Positions 34,324 to 47,125 of a stretch of DNA of 64,000 bases are shown here, one piece after another. Numbering within the stretch: position 1 is the first letter of the stretch; the number at the start of each line of letters is the position of its first letter. Origin of the DNA: Rhizophagus clarus (taxonomy: Eukaryota; Glomeromycota; Glomeromycetes; Glomerales; Glomeraceae); NCBI GenBank assembly GCA_015698045.1, contig BLAL01000316.1, positions 1 through 64,000 on the forward strand, read 5' to 3'. The notes under the pieces are model-generated. The model saw nothing but the letters and a program-made list of their open reading frames with translations. It did not search any database and was not told the DNA's origin. The position numbers and the translations under genes were made by a program.

Positions 34324-36668
34324 CAGTCAAAGTTCTCTATAACGAATCTTGATTTCTGGAGGTTATGATTCGTTATGGTGAAAATTTCGGTAATAATTGT
34401 TATCGAATTTTAAACATTTATTCGCTATGATAAGCAATACCGGAAATCATATCCAAATTCGGTATATTGAATATATTCGGAAAGTAAGTTAGTAATCAAT
34501 TTTTTAAATGGTAAATTCAGCACGAACTTTATTACTTCATTATAATAAACTATCACGCTATTCTTTATTTATATATTTATACTAAAATATGAATCCAAAG
34601 TAACTTGCTGTTTAGAATGGAATTCTTCCCGCTCTATTACTTTGCGCAATTTTTTTATGGTTCGAATATGATCATTTGAAAATTCCATTTTATCAGATTT
34701 TTGTTCTATATATGTAATTATTTGATTGAGTGCCGCTAATGCCTCATAGTTACTGATAATTGGAATTTCTGGCCCCTCAACATTTGGTTCTTCCAGCTCT
34801 TTTATCATTTCTATAATTTCTTTATCAGTCATCATCTGGTGATTTGTTTCATCCTTTTCGTACTCTAAATATTCTTCAGCAGACATTGGGCTTCTGTATA
34901 TTTTAGAAGCCAGCTGGCCAATAAGATCTTGTAGTTGGTCAACTTCTTCAAATTCGTCAAAATCAAAATCAATGTCATCGTCAGTACTTGGTGGAAGGAT
35001 GCCAGTTTTTCTCCAACCATTTGTAATAGTTACTGGTTGAACTAATTCCCATGCTTTTGCTACATATTTAATTGCTTTTTTTATCGTAATTTCAGGTATG
35101 GGTTGTCCAGTTTCTTGACTATTATCAAATGCTTTAATACGATTCCGCAAAAATAGTTTTCGATATTGGGCCTACATTTATTATTTTATTAATAAATTGG
35201 GTTTTTTTGTAAATTATAAAACATTTTTGTACTTACTTTGAAACTATGAATGATTCCAGCATCACATGGCTGGAGGCGTGAAGTTGTATTAGGAGGTAAT
35301 TTATGAAGACGAATATTGGAAAATTCAACATCATCAATTAATTTATGAGTGGATGCGCCATCATAAAGTAAGATTATATGTCTATTTTGGAGTCTTAGGC
35401 GTGAATCAAAGAGTTTTAACCAATCGTTCCAGATACTAACTTGCATATAAGCTGTTTTATTCCAATAATATTGTACTGGTAGTGATGACTTTGGAATATT
35501 TTTTAAGGCGCGTGGATTTTGACTTTTCCCAATAAAAACTGGTTTTACTTTTTCAGTTCCTGAAGCATTGCAACATAATGCAATAGTAACCCGTTCCTTA
35601 GATTGTTTTTTACCTACAACTATTGTAAGATAAGTATTATTTTAGTTTTTATATGATTTTTTATATTAATTTTATACTAATTAAAATTTAATTTACCTGG
35701 ACCAGTTGATAAAGTTCGATTTGGCTCCATCTTCCAATAAAGTCCAGTTTCATCAATATTGAAAATATCATCAGGTGAATATTCTTTAAGAATATTTTGA
35801 AGATCTTTACGCATCTCATTCAAATCTTCTTCTGAAGGAGCGCTTGCTGCTTCTCCATGTTTTACATAAGATTCAAGATTGTGGCGTTTTTTAAAACCTG
35901 CTACCCATCCATCGGATCCTTTAAAGTCTTGTACATCGAGTAATGTTGCAAAATCACATGCTTTTTGTGCCAATAATTCGCCACTAATAGTAATATTATT
36001 ATTTATGGCTTTTTCAACCCAAAAGCCCAAAGCTTCATCAACTTGTGGAAAACTTGGTTTAACTTGTTTTTTAAGTGAAGCTTCATAAGAATCCAATTTT
36101 AAAGCCAACCATTTTTCACTTTTTTTTAAAATATCAGATATCATTCCTTGTGAAACGTCATATTCTTTAGCAAGTTCTTTATTTTTAGGTGTTGGTTTCT
36201 GCAACTTTTTTAGACAAACTTCTTGTTTTTGAGCACCTGTAAGAGAGGCTCTGGTTCGTTTTATATCAGAAGCTTTCTCTTTACCTTTAGAAATTTTTTG
36301 TCTTTTTTCTTGAGGCATCTGAAATAAAATGATTGATCAAAAAAATTTCACACGATTGTTTAATTTATAACGTGAACCTTCTATTAATGGAAATTTCGTT
36401 ATATCCCTTACATTTTAATGTGAAATTCGTTAAAAAAAATTCGGTATAGTCATTATAAAAATTCGTTATAAAAAAAATTCGTTAATTAAAGATTCATTTT
36501 ATTAATAATTGTACGGATCTTCATCTTCGTTATACGTAATGGTAAGATTTACTATAAAAATTCGTTATATTTTAATTATTTTATTTAATAAAAAATTGGT
36601 ACCACTCATGTGATTCGCAATGGCGTAAAATTCGGAATACAGAAATTCGTTATAGAGAACTTTGACTG
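34324..36668 (-). mobile_element. Intact pogo/Tigger-type transposon
   Basis: Inverted terminal repeats CAGTCAAAGTTCTCTATAAC (about 24 bp nearly perfect) start at 34324 and, reversed, end at 36668. TA flanks both ends, as for Tc1/mariner/pogo elements. Sub-terminal regions repeat the words ATTCGTTATA and ATTCGGTAT. It encodes one complete transposase on the minus strand, so it may be autonomous. Confidence 0.9.
34569..36318 (-). CDS. pogo/Tigger-like transposase (CENP-B-type HTH plus DDE), intact, 535 aa
   Basis: It catalyses cut-and-paste transposition at TA sites. Three exons, 36318-35697, 35619-35237 and 35171-34569, with GT-AG junctions close in frame at 536 codons. The N-terminus has a basic stretch and a psq/HTH region (ELAKEYDVSQGMISDILK, about 48-65). 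A CENP-B-type HTH follows (about 85-150, with GSDGWVAGFKKRHNL). The DDE core has IDETGLYW (Asp189), LLYDGASTH (Asp294) and QPCDAGIIHSFK (Asp327), giving a DDD triad with spacing typical of pogo. The C-terminus is acidic. No stop or frameshift was found, and the terminal repeats are close by, so this copy could be active. Confidence 0.92.
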
Positions 36669-36689
36669 TATAAAAAATGTTTTACACTG

Positions 36690-39000
36690 TTTTTTTATAA
36701 CATAATAAAAAAACGTTGCAAAACATTTTTTTTAATTAAATATTCTATTAAAATTATTTTCACAATGATTCTTTGGCATGACAAAAAAAATGTTGTGAAC
36801 CATTTTTTTTTAATCAAATAATCAATTAAAATCATTTTCATAACTATTCATCGACATAACAAAAATGTTGCAAAATGTTTTTTTTTTAATTAAATAATTT
36901 ATTAAAAATATTTTTGCAACATTTTATTGACATACACAACAAAAAAAAATGTTGCAAAATGCTTTTTTTTTAATTAACTAAACAATTTTAATCGTTTTGC
37001 AATGATTTATAATAAAAAAGCATTGTGAAATATTTTTTTTTAATTAAATAATTTATTAAACTGTTTTCAAACATTTTTTTTAATCAAATCACATAAAAAA
37101 TATTTTTTATTGCGAAGCATTTTTTAATTAAATAATCTATTAAAACATCATGATATTTTTCATTAATTAACAAAAAAAAATATTGCAAAACATTTTTTTA
37201 ATTAAATAATTTATTAAAAATGTTTTCACAACATTTTATTTATATAATAAAAAAAATGTTGAAAAATATTTTTTCTTTAATCAAATAAACAATTTTAATC
37301 ATTCCATAATAATTCGTAATAAAAAATGTTGCAAAACATTTTTTTTAATTAAATAATTTATTAAAACGTTTTCAAATATTTTATTGATATAGCAAAAAAA
37401 AATATTGTAAACATTTTTATTAATCAAATCACTTTGTTAATCAAATCACTTATAAAAAAATATTTTTTTATTGCAAAGCATTTTTTTTAACTAAATAATC
37501 TATTAAATGTTAAAATATTTTTTATTAATTAATAAAAAAAAAATTGCAAAATGTTTTTTTTTAATTAAATAATTTATTAAAAACATTTCACAACATTTTA
37601 TTGACACAATAAAAAAATGTTGGAAAATGTTTTTTCTTTAATCAAATAAATAATTTTAATTTGTGATTCAGATAACAATCAGAGAAAATTATGGGAAAAA
37701 AATGAAAATATTTTTTGCGATTACATCGTGATCTAGTGATTGAATCTTGATGAAGTTTTATGTCATTTAGCTCTCTACATCCTCTACAAATTAAAAAAAA
37801 ATTGCTGAAATTGGACCAATAAAATGTGAGATAATCGCAAAACTAATTTTTTCTGAGGCATATCAGATTCTAATATTAGAATCTGATATGCTCTGAAAAA
37901 ATTGGTTTTGCGATTATCTCATGTTCTATTAGTCCAATTTTAATGATCTTTATTTTGTTTTATAGAGGGCGTGAGGCTACACAATAAAAAAAAAAGTTTA
38001 TTAACATTGGATTACTGGATCATGATGTAATCACAAAAAACATTTTTATTATTTTTTCTTAATTTTTTCTGATTGTTATACAGATCACGAATTAATCATT
38101 TCGCAATAATTTGTAATAAAAAAATGTTGCAAAACATTTTTTTTTAATTAAATAATTTATTAAAATATTTTCAAATATTTTATTGACATGACAAAAAAAA
38201 TGTTGTAAATATTTTTGTTAATCAAATCACTTTATTAATCAAATCACCTATAAAAAAATGTTTTTTTATTACAAAGCATTTTTTTAATTAAATAATCCAT
38301 TAAAACATCAAGATATTTTTCATTAATTAACAAAAAAAACATTACAAAATGTTTTTTTTAATTAAATAATTTATTAAAAACATTTTTGCAATATTTTATT
38401 GATATAACAAAAAAAAATGTTAGAAAACGTTTTTTCTTTAATCAAATAAATAATTTTAATTATTTCACAATGATTCATAATAAAAAAATGTTGCGAAATA
38501 TTTTTTTTAATTAAATAATTTATTAAAACATTTTCAAATGTTTTATTAACATGGTAAAAAAAATATTATAACCATTTTTTTTAATTAAATCACTTATAAA
38601 AAAATATTTCGTAATATTTTTTTATTAAATTAGTAAAAAATGATATTTTTTTTAATCAAATCGCTTATAAAAAAATATTTCACAATGCTTTTTTATTAAA
38701 TTGACAAATAAAAGTTGTAAAACATTTTTTTTAATTAAATAATCTATTAAAACATCATGATTTTTTTTATTAAATTAATAAAAAAAAATGGTGTGAAACT
38801 TTTTTTTAATAAAATAATTTATTAAAAATATTTTTACAATGTTTTATTGAATGTTTTTTTTTTATTTTTTAATCAAATTATAAAAAATGTTAACATAAAT
38901 CACAAAATATTTTTTTTAATGAATTAGAAGAAAAAAGTTGCGAATTTAAATCATTTAATAAAATAGTTTCACAACTTTTTATTATTGAAATTTAATAATT
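36690..39000. repeat. Tandem palindromic AAATGTTGCAAAACATTT repeat
   Basis: A run of about 60-70-bp units, each with TTAATTAAATAATTTATTAAAA and a hairpin-forming AAAAAATGTTGCAAAACATTTTTT-like core. It is the central repeat of the hAT-like family, also present at 29000-29790, and is interrupted by the foldback element. Confidence 0.7.
37662..38091. mobile_element. 430-bp foldback (long inverted repeat) element
   Basis: The whole element is one long imperfect palindrome of about 2 x 205 bp. The left starts TTGTGATTCAGATAACAATC, the right ends with the matching reverse complement, and the centre near 37873 is ATCAGATTCTAATATTAGAA. TTAAT lies outside both ends (37657-37661, 38092-38096), probably the target duplication. 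No coding sequence. Confidence 0.8.
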
Positions 39001-39205
39001 AAATGATGAAAAAAACAGGTTCTTATTATTTTATCATCATAAATCGATTTAGTAAATCAGTTTGGTAAATTGCAAAACTGATACTGAAACCGCAGTTACT
39101 GAAATATTTCAGTTTGATAAATCATAAAACTGAAATTATTCCAATATTGAAACTGATCGGTACAGTTCAGTAATTACCAAAACCAATCAGAACCCTATCT
39201 AAGAG

Positions 39206-40680
39206 TTCATATAAAAAGGGTTCATATAGGATTCTTTAATAGAAAATTTTTTTTAAGAGATTTTTTTAAAGTTCATGTGGGAAGAATTTGTATAAGATAT
39301 TTTAATAAAGATTTTTTAAGTGTAATTCATATGATAAGAGTTCGTATGAAATATCTTTAATAAAAAATTTTTTTTAAGAGATTTTATAAGAGTTTATATA
39401 GGAAGAGTTTGTATAGGATATCTGATAAAAAATTTTTTGTGAAATTTTTTAGAGTTTATATAGAAAGGATTCATATGAGATTCTTTGATAGAAAATTTTT
39501 TTGAGAATTTCTAAGAGTTCATATAGGAAGGGTTGTATAGGATATCTGATAGGAGGGATTATTTAATAGAAAATTTTTTTAAAAGATTTCTAAGAGTTCA
39601 TATAGGAAGAGTTTGTATAAAATATCTAATAGGAAATTTTTTTTTGATTTTCTAAGAATTCATATAAAAAGGGTTTGTATAGAATTCTTTGATAGAAAAA
39701 TTTTTTTTTAAGAGATTTTTTTAGAGTTCATGTAAGAAGAGTTAATATAGAATATTTTAATAAAGATTTTCTAAGTATAATTCATATGGTAAGAGTTTAT
39801 ATGGAATATCTTTGATAGAAAATTTTTTTTTAAGAGATTTTATAAGAGTTTGTATAGGAAGATTTTGTATGAGATATCTGATAAAAAATTTTTTTGTAAA
39901 ATTTTTTGGGTTTATATAGAAAGGATTTGCATAGAATTCTTTGATAGAGAATTTTTTTAAGAATTTCTAAAAGTTCATATGGGAAGGGATCATATAGGAT
40001 ATCTGATAGGAGGGATTCTTTGATAGAAAATTTTTTTGAGAGATTTCTAAGAGTTTGTATAGAAAAAGTTTGTATGAAATATCTGATAAAAAATTTTTTT
40101 GTGAAATTTTTTAGGGTTCATATGAAAAGGATTCACATGGAATTTTTTAATAAAAAATTTTTTTGAAAATTTTTAAGAGTTCATATGAAAAGGATTTGTG
40201 TAAGATATCTGATAGGAAATTTTTTTTAAGAGATTTCTTAAGATTTATATAGGATATTTTTAATAAATAGATTTTAAAAGTTCATATGAAATATTTGATA
40301 GAAAATTTTTTTTTTGATTTTTTAAGAGTTCATATGAAAAGGGTTCATATGGGATTCTTTGATAAAAAATTTTTTTTTAAGAGATTTCTTAAGAATTCAT
40401 ATGGGATATTTTGATAGAAATTCATTTTTTATGAAATTTTTTAAGGTTCATATGAAAAGGATTTACATGGAATTTTTTGATAGAAAATTTTTTTGAGAGA
40501 GATTTCTAAAAGTTCATATAAAAAGAGTTCGTATGGGATATCTAATAGGAAAATTTTTTTTGAGAGATTTCCTAAATTCGTATAAGATATTTTTGATAAA
40601 TAGATTTTTTTTGAAGTTTTCTAAGAATTTGTATGAGATATTTTTAATAGAGAATTTTTTTAGATTTGTAATATTTTAAA
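39206..40680 (+). repeat. 65-75-bp degenerate tandem repeat, middle block
   Basis: This is the continuation of the array at 30960-33655, in the same orientation, after the nested hAT-like element. It ends near 40680, just before a short MITE. Confidence 0.75.
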
Positions 40681-40720
40681 AAAAAATAATACACTTTTTA
40701 TTAAATTTATATTTAAATAA

Positions 40721-40891
40721 GGGTAGTGATATATATTAGCTAATATTTTTTTATTATAGGCGCTTACCCTCTACTTCTAGGTAAGATATTTTGATCATGT
40801 GCAACCAATTATATTTTTTTAAAATTGTATAACCTAAGATTTTTGCTTACCTCCTACCCCCTAAAATATTAGCTAATATATGTCACTGCCC
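40721..40891. mobile_element. 171-bp Harbinger-type MITE
   Basis: Inverted ends GGGTAGTGATATATATTAGC and (reversed) GGGCAGTGACATATATTAGC match at 18 of 20 positions. TAA flanks both ends (40718-40720, 40892-40894), the PIF/Harbinger target duplication. Non-coding. Confidence 0.8.
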
Positions 40892-40919
40892 TAAATTAAT
40901 ATTATTAAAAAAATTAGGT

Positions 40920-41560
40920 ATCTGAAAGTTCAAGGCAAATTTTAATACAAATTTAAAAGGTTATTATATATATAACTATAAAATTACAACTAATGATAGT
41001 AGTTTTTCAATTTATCTATTATTAACCAATCAAAATTTGATCTGATTTTTATACACGTAATCTGATCTTAACATGCATATAAATAATCAAACATAACTCT
41101 GTTTATTTTTTAAAAAATATATACTCTTTCTTTTCTGTTTTCTTCTTACTCTTAGCTTTTTGGTTGAAAAACTGCTGCGGCATATTTTTATCATTAAATT
41201 TATTGTACTGATTATTAACTATATTTTATTTTATAATATTAACTTTACCTTTTTTTAATATTACTAATGTTATTCTTTTTTTTATATTTTACTAATATCA
41301 TTATGTATTTTTTTTTTTTTTTTTTATAAATTTTATCAAACTCAACATAATACTATTTGTGTATTTTATTATAATTATTACTAACTTTTTATATTTATGC
41401 TTTACTATTTATTTATTAAATATACTAATTTTATCAGCCATATACTAATATATTATTATAATGAATGTTTTTATTTTAAATACTTATTAATATAAATAAA
41501 GATACTATGTATTTTATTTGTAATTCTAAATATTATGTACTATAATAAATTTTATTATTC
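40920..41560. other. AT-rich spacer, no gene recognised
   Basis: A long T run at about 41307-41325 is the only notable feature. Beyond it begin the right sub-terminal words (TTGACCATAATTTGACCA, 41580-41720) of the candidate 11-kb segment. Confidence 0.45.
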
Positions 41561-41924
41561 ATTATATGATTCTACAAAAATTGGTCTTTTGACTACCAAT
41601 TAACCATCAATTAACCATAATTTGACCATGAATTGACCATAATTTGACTATAATTTGACCATGAATTGACCATAATTTAACCATAATTTGATCATAATTT
41701 GACCATCAATCAATCATCAATTGACCATTAATCAACTATCATCGATCTTTCAATTAGCAGCCTGATTTGATGCTAATTTTTGACATTATCCAGTATCAAT
41801 TAGATAGTATAATTTTCTGCTGATTGAATATTGATTTATTTAACTATTCATCAATCCTGATGGCTAATTGATAACTGATGATAGCCAATTTGACATCATT
41901 TGACTGTATCACAAAAAAGAAATT

Positions 41925-42560
41925 TCTATTAAAACAACCTATACAAACTCTTAGAAAATTCCTTAAAAAAAAAATTTCTATTAAATGTCTCATATGAACT
42001 TTTAGAAAAACTCTTAAAAAAAATTTTCTATCAATAAATTCCATACAAGTCCTTTTCATATGAACTCAAAAAATCTCTTAAAATAAATTTTCTATTAGAT
42101 ATTTTATAATACAAACTCAAAAAATCTCTATCAAAATATCCTATATGAACTCTTTTCATATGAACTCTTAAAAATTTCAAAAAAAAATCTATTCAAAAAT
42201 ATTCTATATGAATCTTAGAAAATCTTAAAAAAAATTTTCTATCAGATATTCTATATGAACCCTTTTCATATGAACTTTTAGAAAATTATATTAAACGAAT
42301 CCTTCAAATAAAAAATTTTCTATTAAAAATATTTCATATGAATTCTAAAAAATTTTATAAAAAAGAAGTTTCTATCAAAATAATACATATAAAATTCCTT
42401 AAAAAAAAAATTTTTTATCAAATATTCTATATGAGTTCTTAGAAAATTTTTTTAAAAAAAATTTCTATCAAAGAATCCTATACAAACCCTTTTTATATAA
42501 ACTTAGAAAATCTCTATCAAAATATCCTATACAAATTCTTTCTATATGAAAAATCTTTCA
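41925..42560 (-). repeat. 65-75-bp degenerate tandem repeat, inverted block
   Basis: Here the unit appears in the opposite orientation (CTCTTAGAAAATCTCTTAAA, then AAATTTTCTATCAGATATCC). It therefore forms a long inverted pair with the blocks at 30960-33655 and 39206-40680, and it lies outside the tentative right end at 41908. The edge near 42580 (reverse complement of TTTATATAAACTGATTTTAAA) resembles the left edge near 30990. Confidence 0.7.
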
Positions 42561-42599
42561 AAAAAAAATTTTTAAAAAGTTTTAAAATAATTTATATAA

Positions 42600-43815
42600 A
42601 CTGATTTTAAATAAAAAAATATTTTAAAACATATTATTAAACCTGTTATTGATATAAAATTCTAGATCCAAAAAAATATTTTACATATCAAGTACATATA
42701 TGCAGTATCAGTGACTAATAATTTAGATATCAGGGGTCTAATAATATGTAAATTTTAGGCATATTTTAATATATGGCAAATCAGATATCTGATATGATAG
42801 TGATATATACAAATACCTGATATATATTTGATTAGTTACTGATATAAAACCCCAAACAATATATATATAGGTTATATTAAAATCCAAATTTTTTACTATG
42901 ATCAATAAGCAAATTATTTTAAACTCTGCTAAACAAAATTTTATTATAACATCAAAAATTTTATATTGCTAAGCAACTCATTTTATGACATATATAAAAA
43001 CTTTTATAAATAACTTAGAAATTTATATAATTTATATTTATAGTACAATTTATTATAAAAATTAAAATACAAATAAATTTTAATGTGATAAATAACTTAA
43101 TTTAAATATTCAAAATATTAAAAATTTAAAAATTAATACTATTATAGGGATACTAATCTTTCAATAAATATTATACCTAGAGTTATAAAAAATAAAGCAC
43201 AATTATTTCAACCGCTCTGAACAATTTACTTAAACACAAGAAGTTGATTTCATTTAACCAAAAATAGTAAAATTACACTTTAAAATTAAAAATCAAATAA
43301 ACGATAAATAATTAAAAATACAAAACTTGGTCACATTTATGAATATTAATCCAATCATCTTAAAATTTTTACTGTAAGTAGATTTGATCTGCTGAACAAC
43401 TTTACTTAAGCAGAAAAAAGTGATTTCATTTGACCAAAATAATGTAATTACATCCTGAAGTTAAAAAAGAAAAAAAAAATTTTGGAATTAGTACTGTTTA
43501 AAAAATACAAATTTTTTCATAAATATTATACCTAGCCTTAAGAAAATTAAGATCTGAGTACTTTTAACATTGCTAAACAGCTTTACTTAAATATAAAAAG
43601 TGATTTTATTCAACTAAAATTTATTTTACATATAGTTAAATTTAGTAAACAAAAAACAAGAATAAGAGAATATTATTATAAAAAATGTATTTTTTTATAA
43701 TATAATATTTAATTTTATGAAAACTAAAGTGTATAAAATCAATAATATATTGAAAAAAGAAAATATCTTTTTAAAAATATTTTTAAAAGTACAAATGAAA
43801 TTAAAATTTTTTCTT
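42600..43815. repeat. AT-rich region with three diverged ~190-bp repeats
   Basis: Three imperfect copies (about 43160-43300, 43370-43460, 43515-43650) share 'ATTATACCTAG', then 'CTGAACAA.TTACTTAA', then 'GTGATTTCATT'. A further diverged copy is at 30040-30140. No gene is recognised. Confidence 0.5.
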
Positions 43816-44025
43816 ATATAATATATATGTAGTATGAAAATCACCCCTTACTATGCAAAATCTATATATAATTTTAACAATTTTAACTCCCTATTACACA
43901 TCTATAATTACAACTTTTTTTATTTTTTGCTTTTTAATAAGCAAAATTCTATATGACTTAAAAAAAATTTTATATAATAAATAAGCAAATTTTTTTGTTA
44001 CTTATATATATATTGTTCAGGATTC
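43816..44025. repeat. ~210-bp direct repeat, copy 1
   Basis: It begins near ATATATGTAGTATGAAAATC and contains 'AATTCTATATGACTTAAAAA' and 'TAAGCAAATTTTTTTGTTA'. It matches 48815-49027 in the same orientation at roughly 85%. The two copies flank the minus-strand LINE. Confidence 0.7.
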
Positions 44026-44582
44026 TACTAATATATAAGTATCTGATATGTACCTAATAGTATTAATTTTGACCAGTCTATGATGATCAATATCAATATT
44101 AAAAATGATTAGTGAAAATTAAGAAGTTGGGTGTAATAATAAATATTTGAAAATGATCTATAAATTATATGTATTATTTGATTTGATAAGCATTATATTC
44201 TTTTCACAAAAAAAAGAGTAAACTACAAAGAAAATAAATAATTAAAAGTAGTTTCTTCTTATAAAGTTAAACTACAGTTTAGTTTATTGTAAAATAATAA
44301 CAATAGTTATTTATTTAAGTTGTATATTAATATAAAAAATGTTTAATAAATCTAAGTTTTTGTAAAGTTACAAAATAAATATTTTGTAAAAAAAAAAACT
44401 GTAAGAAAAAAACTAAAAAAAACTAAAAATAATATTAAAAGTAATGTTAAAAAATACAAAGAAAGTTTGTTGTTAATTAAAATAATCTAGATATTTTCCA
44501 AAGAAAATATTTTACATAAAAAATAATAAAATTATTAGTTGAAATTTATGATCAGAAAAATAAGAGGAAGAGTTTTATTAAT

Positions 44583-44614
<32 letters not shown>

Positions 44615-47125
44615 TGGTCTACAAAATCAAATCTCTTTATTAACAGTATATACAAAGTTATAAATAAAGTTTTTTTATAGTTAAGATTATAGCAAATAAA
44701 ATCTTATAACTACTAATAATATCATCTTCCATAGATGATAATATTATCATAGTTCAAGTTAAGGTGATAAAATATAAAAATAACTAAACTCTGTTGTAGA
44801 ATATCAACAGAAAAAAAAAGAAATAGCTATTTATAAAAATTGCTTATTTACCTAGTTTACATATACCATAAAATCTAGGATTTTACATTTATATTGTATA
44901 TTTATTATTATCCTTCTTAAGTCTTTAAATATATTTTTTTGTATTGAGAAGTTTTTTTGTAGATATTCTTGTTTTTTGTAAATATTAATAGTATCAGAAG
45001 ATTTTTTCATTTTTTTGTTATCTTTAGTCTGTTTTTAAGATTTTTTATTTCATTACATTTAGGAATTCATATTAAATTTTTTAATGAGTTGAAAGCTAAT
45101 GTAAGAAAATTATTTATTAGATTTTAAACTAAGAATTTGTTATTAGTAATTTCTGAAATGAAATTAAGAAGATCAGTAGGTATGATGCCTTTTATTAAAT
45201 CAATAAAGATAAAATAGCTAGTATTCTCTATATTATAAGTAAAAATATCTATTGAGGTTAAATTGATTTTTAAGTTATTTATGTCTAATCTGAAATTAAT
45301 AATGGTTAATCAGTTGACTAAAAAAGTAATTCATCCTATTATCATATTATTGTGAATTTTTCTATTATATCTGCAAGTTCAGATGCATTTAAAAGTTTCT
45401 TTTTTTCTATTATAGTATATACATTTAATATCTTTGTAGAAGTCAAAAGATGATTTTTTCATTTGTTCTATTGTTAGAAGTTCTTCAATTAATTGTTATA
45501 TTTTCATTCTTTTAATCTTATTAACTACTTGATTAGTTTTGAAAATAATTTCATCATTAATTTGTTTATTAATGAAGTTGAAAGTGATAGACTATTCTAT
45601 ATCAAGATTATAATATTTATAATTTTTATTGAGATTAATGAATTTTTCTAAGTTAATAGTATAAGTTGTCAGTCTGATAAATCTTCTTAGGTTTTGTTCA
45701 ATTACATAATTTCACAAAGTAGGAATAAAAAGTATAATATCTATTTCTTGTAAATTGAAATTAATAGAAATTATGTCATTAGTATTTTCATATAAGACTT
45801 TAAATCATTTATCTAATTGGTTATATTAATCATTGTCCATATGTGCTTTGATCTTTTTTAATTTTATATTAAGATTTTCTTCTCTGATAATTTGGTATAT
45901 CAATGCTTAGTAAATTCTTAGGTTCAAGTATTTAAAGAATTTCTTAATGTTTGATGTATTTTTCTATTCATCAATTTTGTAATGTTGTTATATACTATTT
46001 CACTATCAAGAATTATCAAAATTTCTTGATTTTTTGGTAAGATTAATAAGGCTAAGAAAAAAGCAATCATTTTTGATTTTATTAGAGTAATCCAAATATC
46101 ATATGTAGATATATATTCTTCTATTAATTCTTCAAAGTGATTGTATATGTGAATTCCAAATAGTGTTTGTATATTTTCAGTATTGTTGTAAATAATTGAA
46201 TCATCTATATATATTTTTATATTTTCTGTGATATTGGTTAATTTATTTTTTATATTTTGTAGTTTATTTTCAGTTGTGAGATTTGGTCTTTTTATTTCTA
46301 TGTATTTCTAAATAGGTATTAAACAGTCAGTTCTTAAGGTGAGATAACATATTTTGAAAGAAAGGTCGAAGTATTATTTGTTCTAATAAGATCTAAAACA
46401 TCTCTGATTTCTTTAATGTATTTAGTACTAATATCTGGTTGGATGTAATTTTGGTTCCCTAAGTACTAATATAGTTGTCAACTTTCTGATATCTTTATTG
46501 AATTTATTGCTATATTGAAGATTATGTAAGTGGATTTTTTCTATGTTTTAATACCAAGGACTTTTAGATTTTATATACTTTTATATATTCTTTACATGTT
46601 TTTAATATGATATTTTTTTCATCTTCATTGTTGACTTGAATTAAGTGAGTAGTATATAGAGTCCATCTTCATCTTAAAGATTTTGCCAAATGTTAAATCT
46701 ATTTCTTCCATGAAATTTTTAGTTTCAAGAATTACAAATTTTTCTTTTTCTAATGTTATTTGAAGAATATGGTGTAATGTGAAGTGAATCTTTAAAACTT
46801 TATGGATTTCCAATATTTGTTAATTTCTGCATATAAAAATCTTTGATTTTTAGTGTTAGTATAGATAAGCAAACTTGATTATATAAATTCAAAAATTGTT
46901 TTTCAAGTAATGGAGTTATCTTCAAGTAATTAGTATAACATTTTTTTTTAAGTTTGTGAAGTGATGATAAATGTGTATTTATTAATGTTAATGTAGTTAA
47001 TTGATCAGTAAAAATCATGTTGTATTTTCTAAATATTGATTATATAGTTGCTTAAGAAGAAAGTTATAGATTAACAATAGTCTACCTATAATTCTATGTG
47101 TTTTAGTAAATTGTTTATTAATATA

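Larger units (their letters stand above)
33664..39197. mobile_element. hAT-like non-autonomous element, copy 2 (carries nested insertions)
   Basis: Left end TAAGACTCTGATCAGTTCAG; right end in reverse complement TAGGGTTCTGATTGGTTTTG. The 8-mer TCTAAGAG lies outside both ends (33656-33663, 39198-39205), a hAT-size target duplication. It belongs to the same family as 28788-29971: same ends, same GATCAGTTT sub-terminal words, and the same tandem AAATGTTGCAAAACATTT palindromes (about 36690-39000). It was later hit by the pogo element at 34324-36668 and the foldback element at 37662-38091. Its own length without these is about 2.76 kb. Confidence 0.85.
30813..41908. mobile_element. Candidate 11-kb TIR-bounded segment containing nested elements
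   Basis: The left end reads TACAGGTCAAATGAAGTC followed by AAATTG. The right end in reverse complement reads TACAGTCAAATGATGTC followed by AAATTGG. The first eight bases recall the CACTA-like ends above. Both sub-terminal regions are rich in short words of the type AATTGATTACCAATTA / TTGACCATAATTTGACCA. No clear target duplication is seen and no own transposase was found. The interior is the long tandem repeat and nested hAT-like, pogo, foldback and MITE insertions. Bounds are tentative. Confidence 0.45.
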
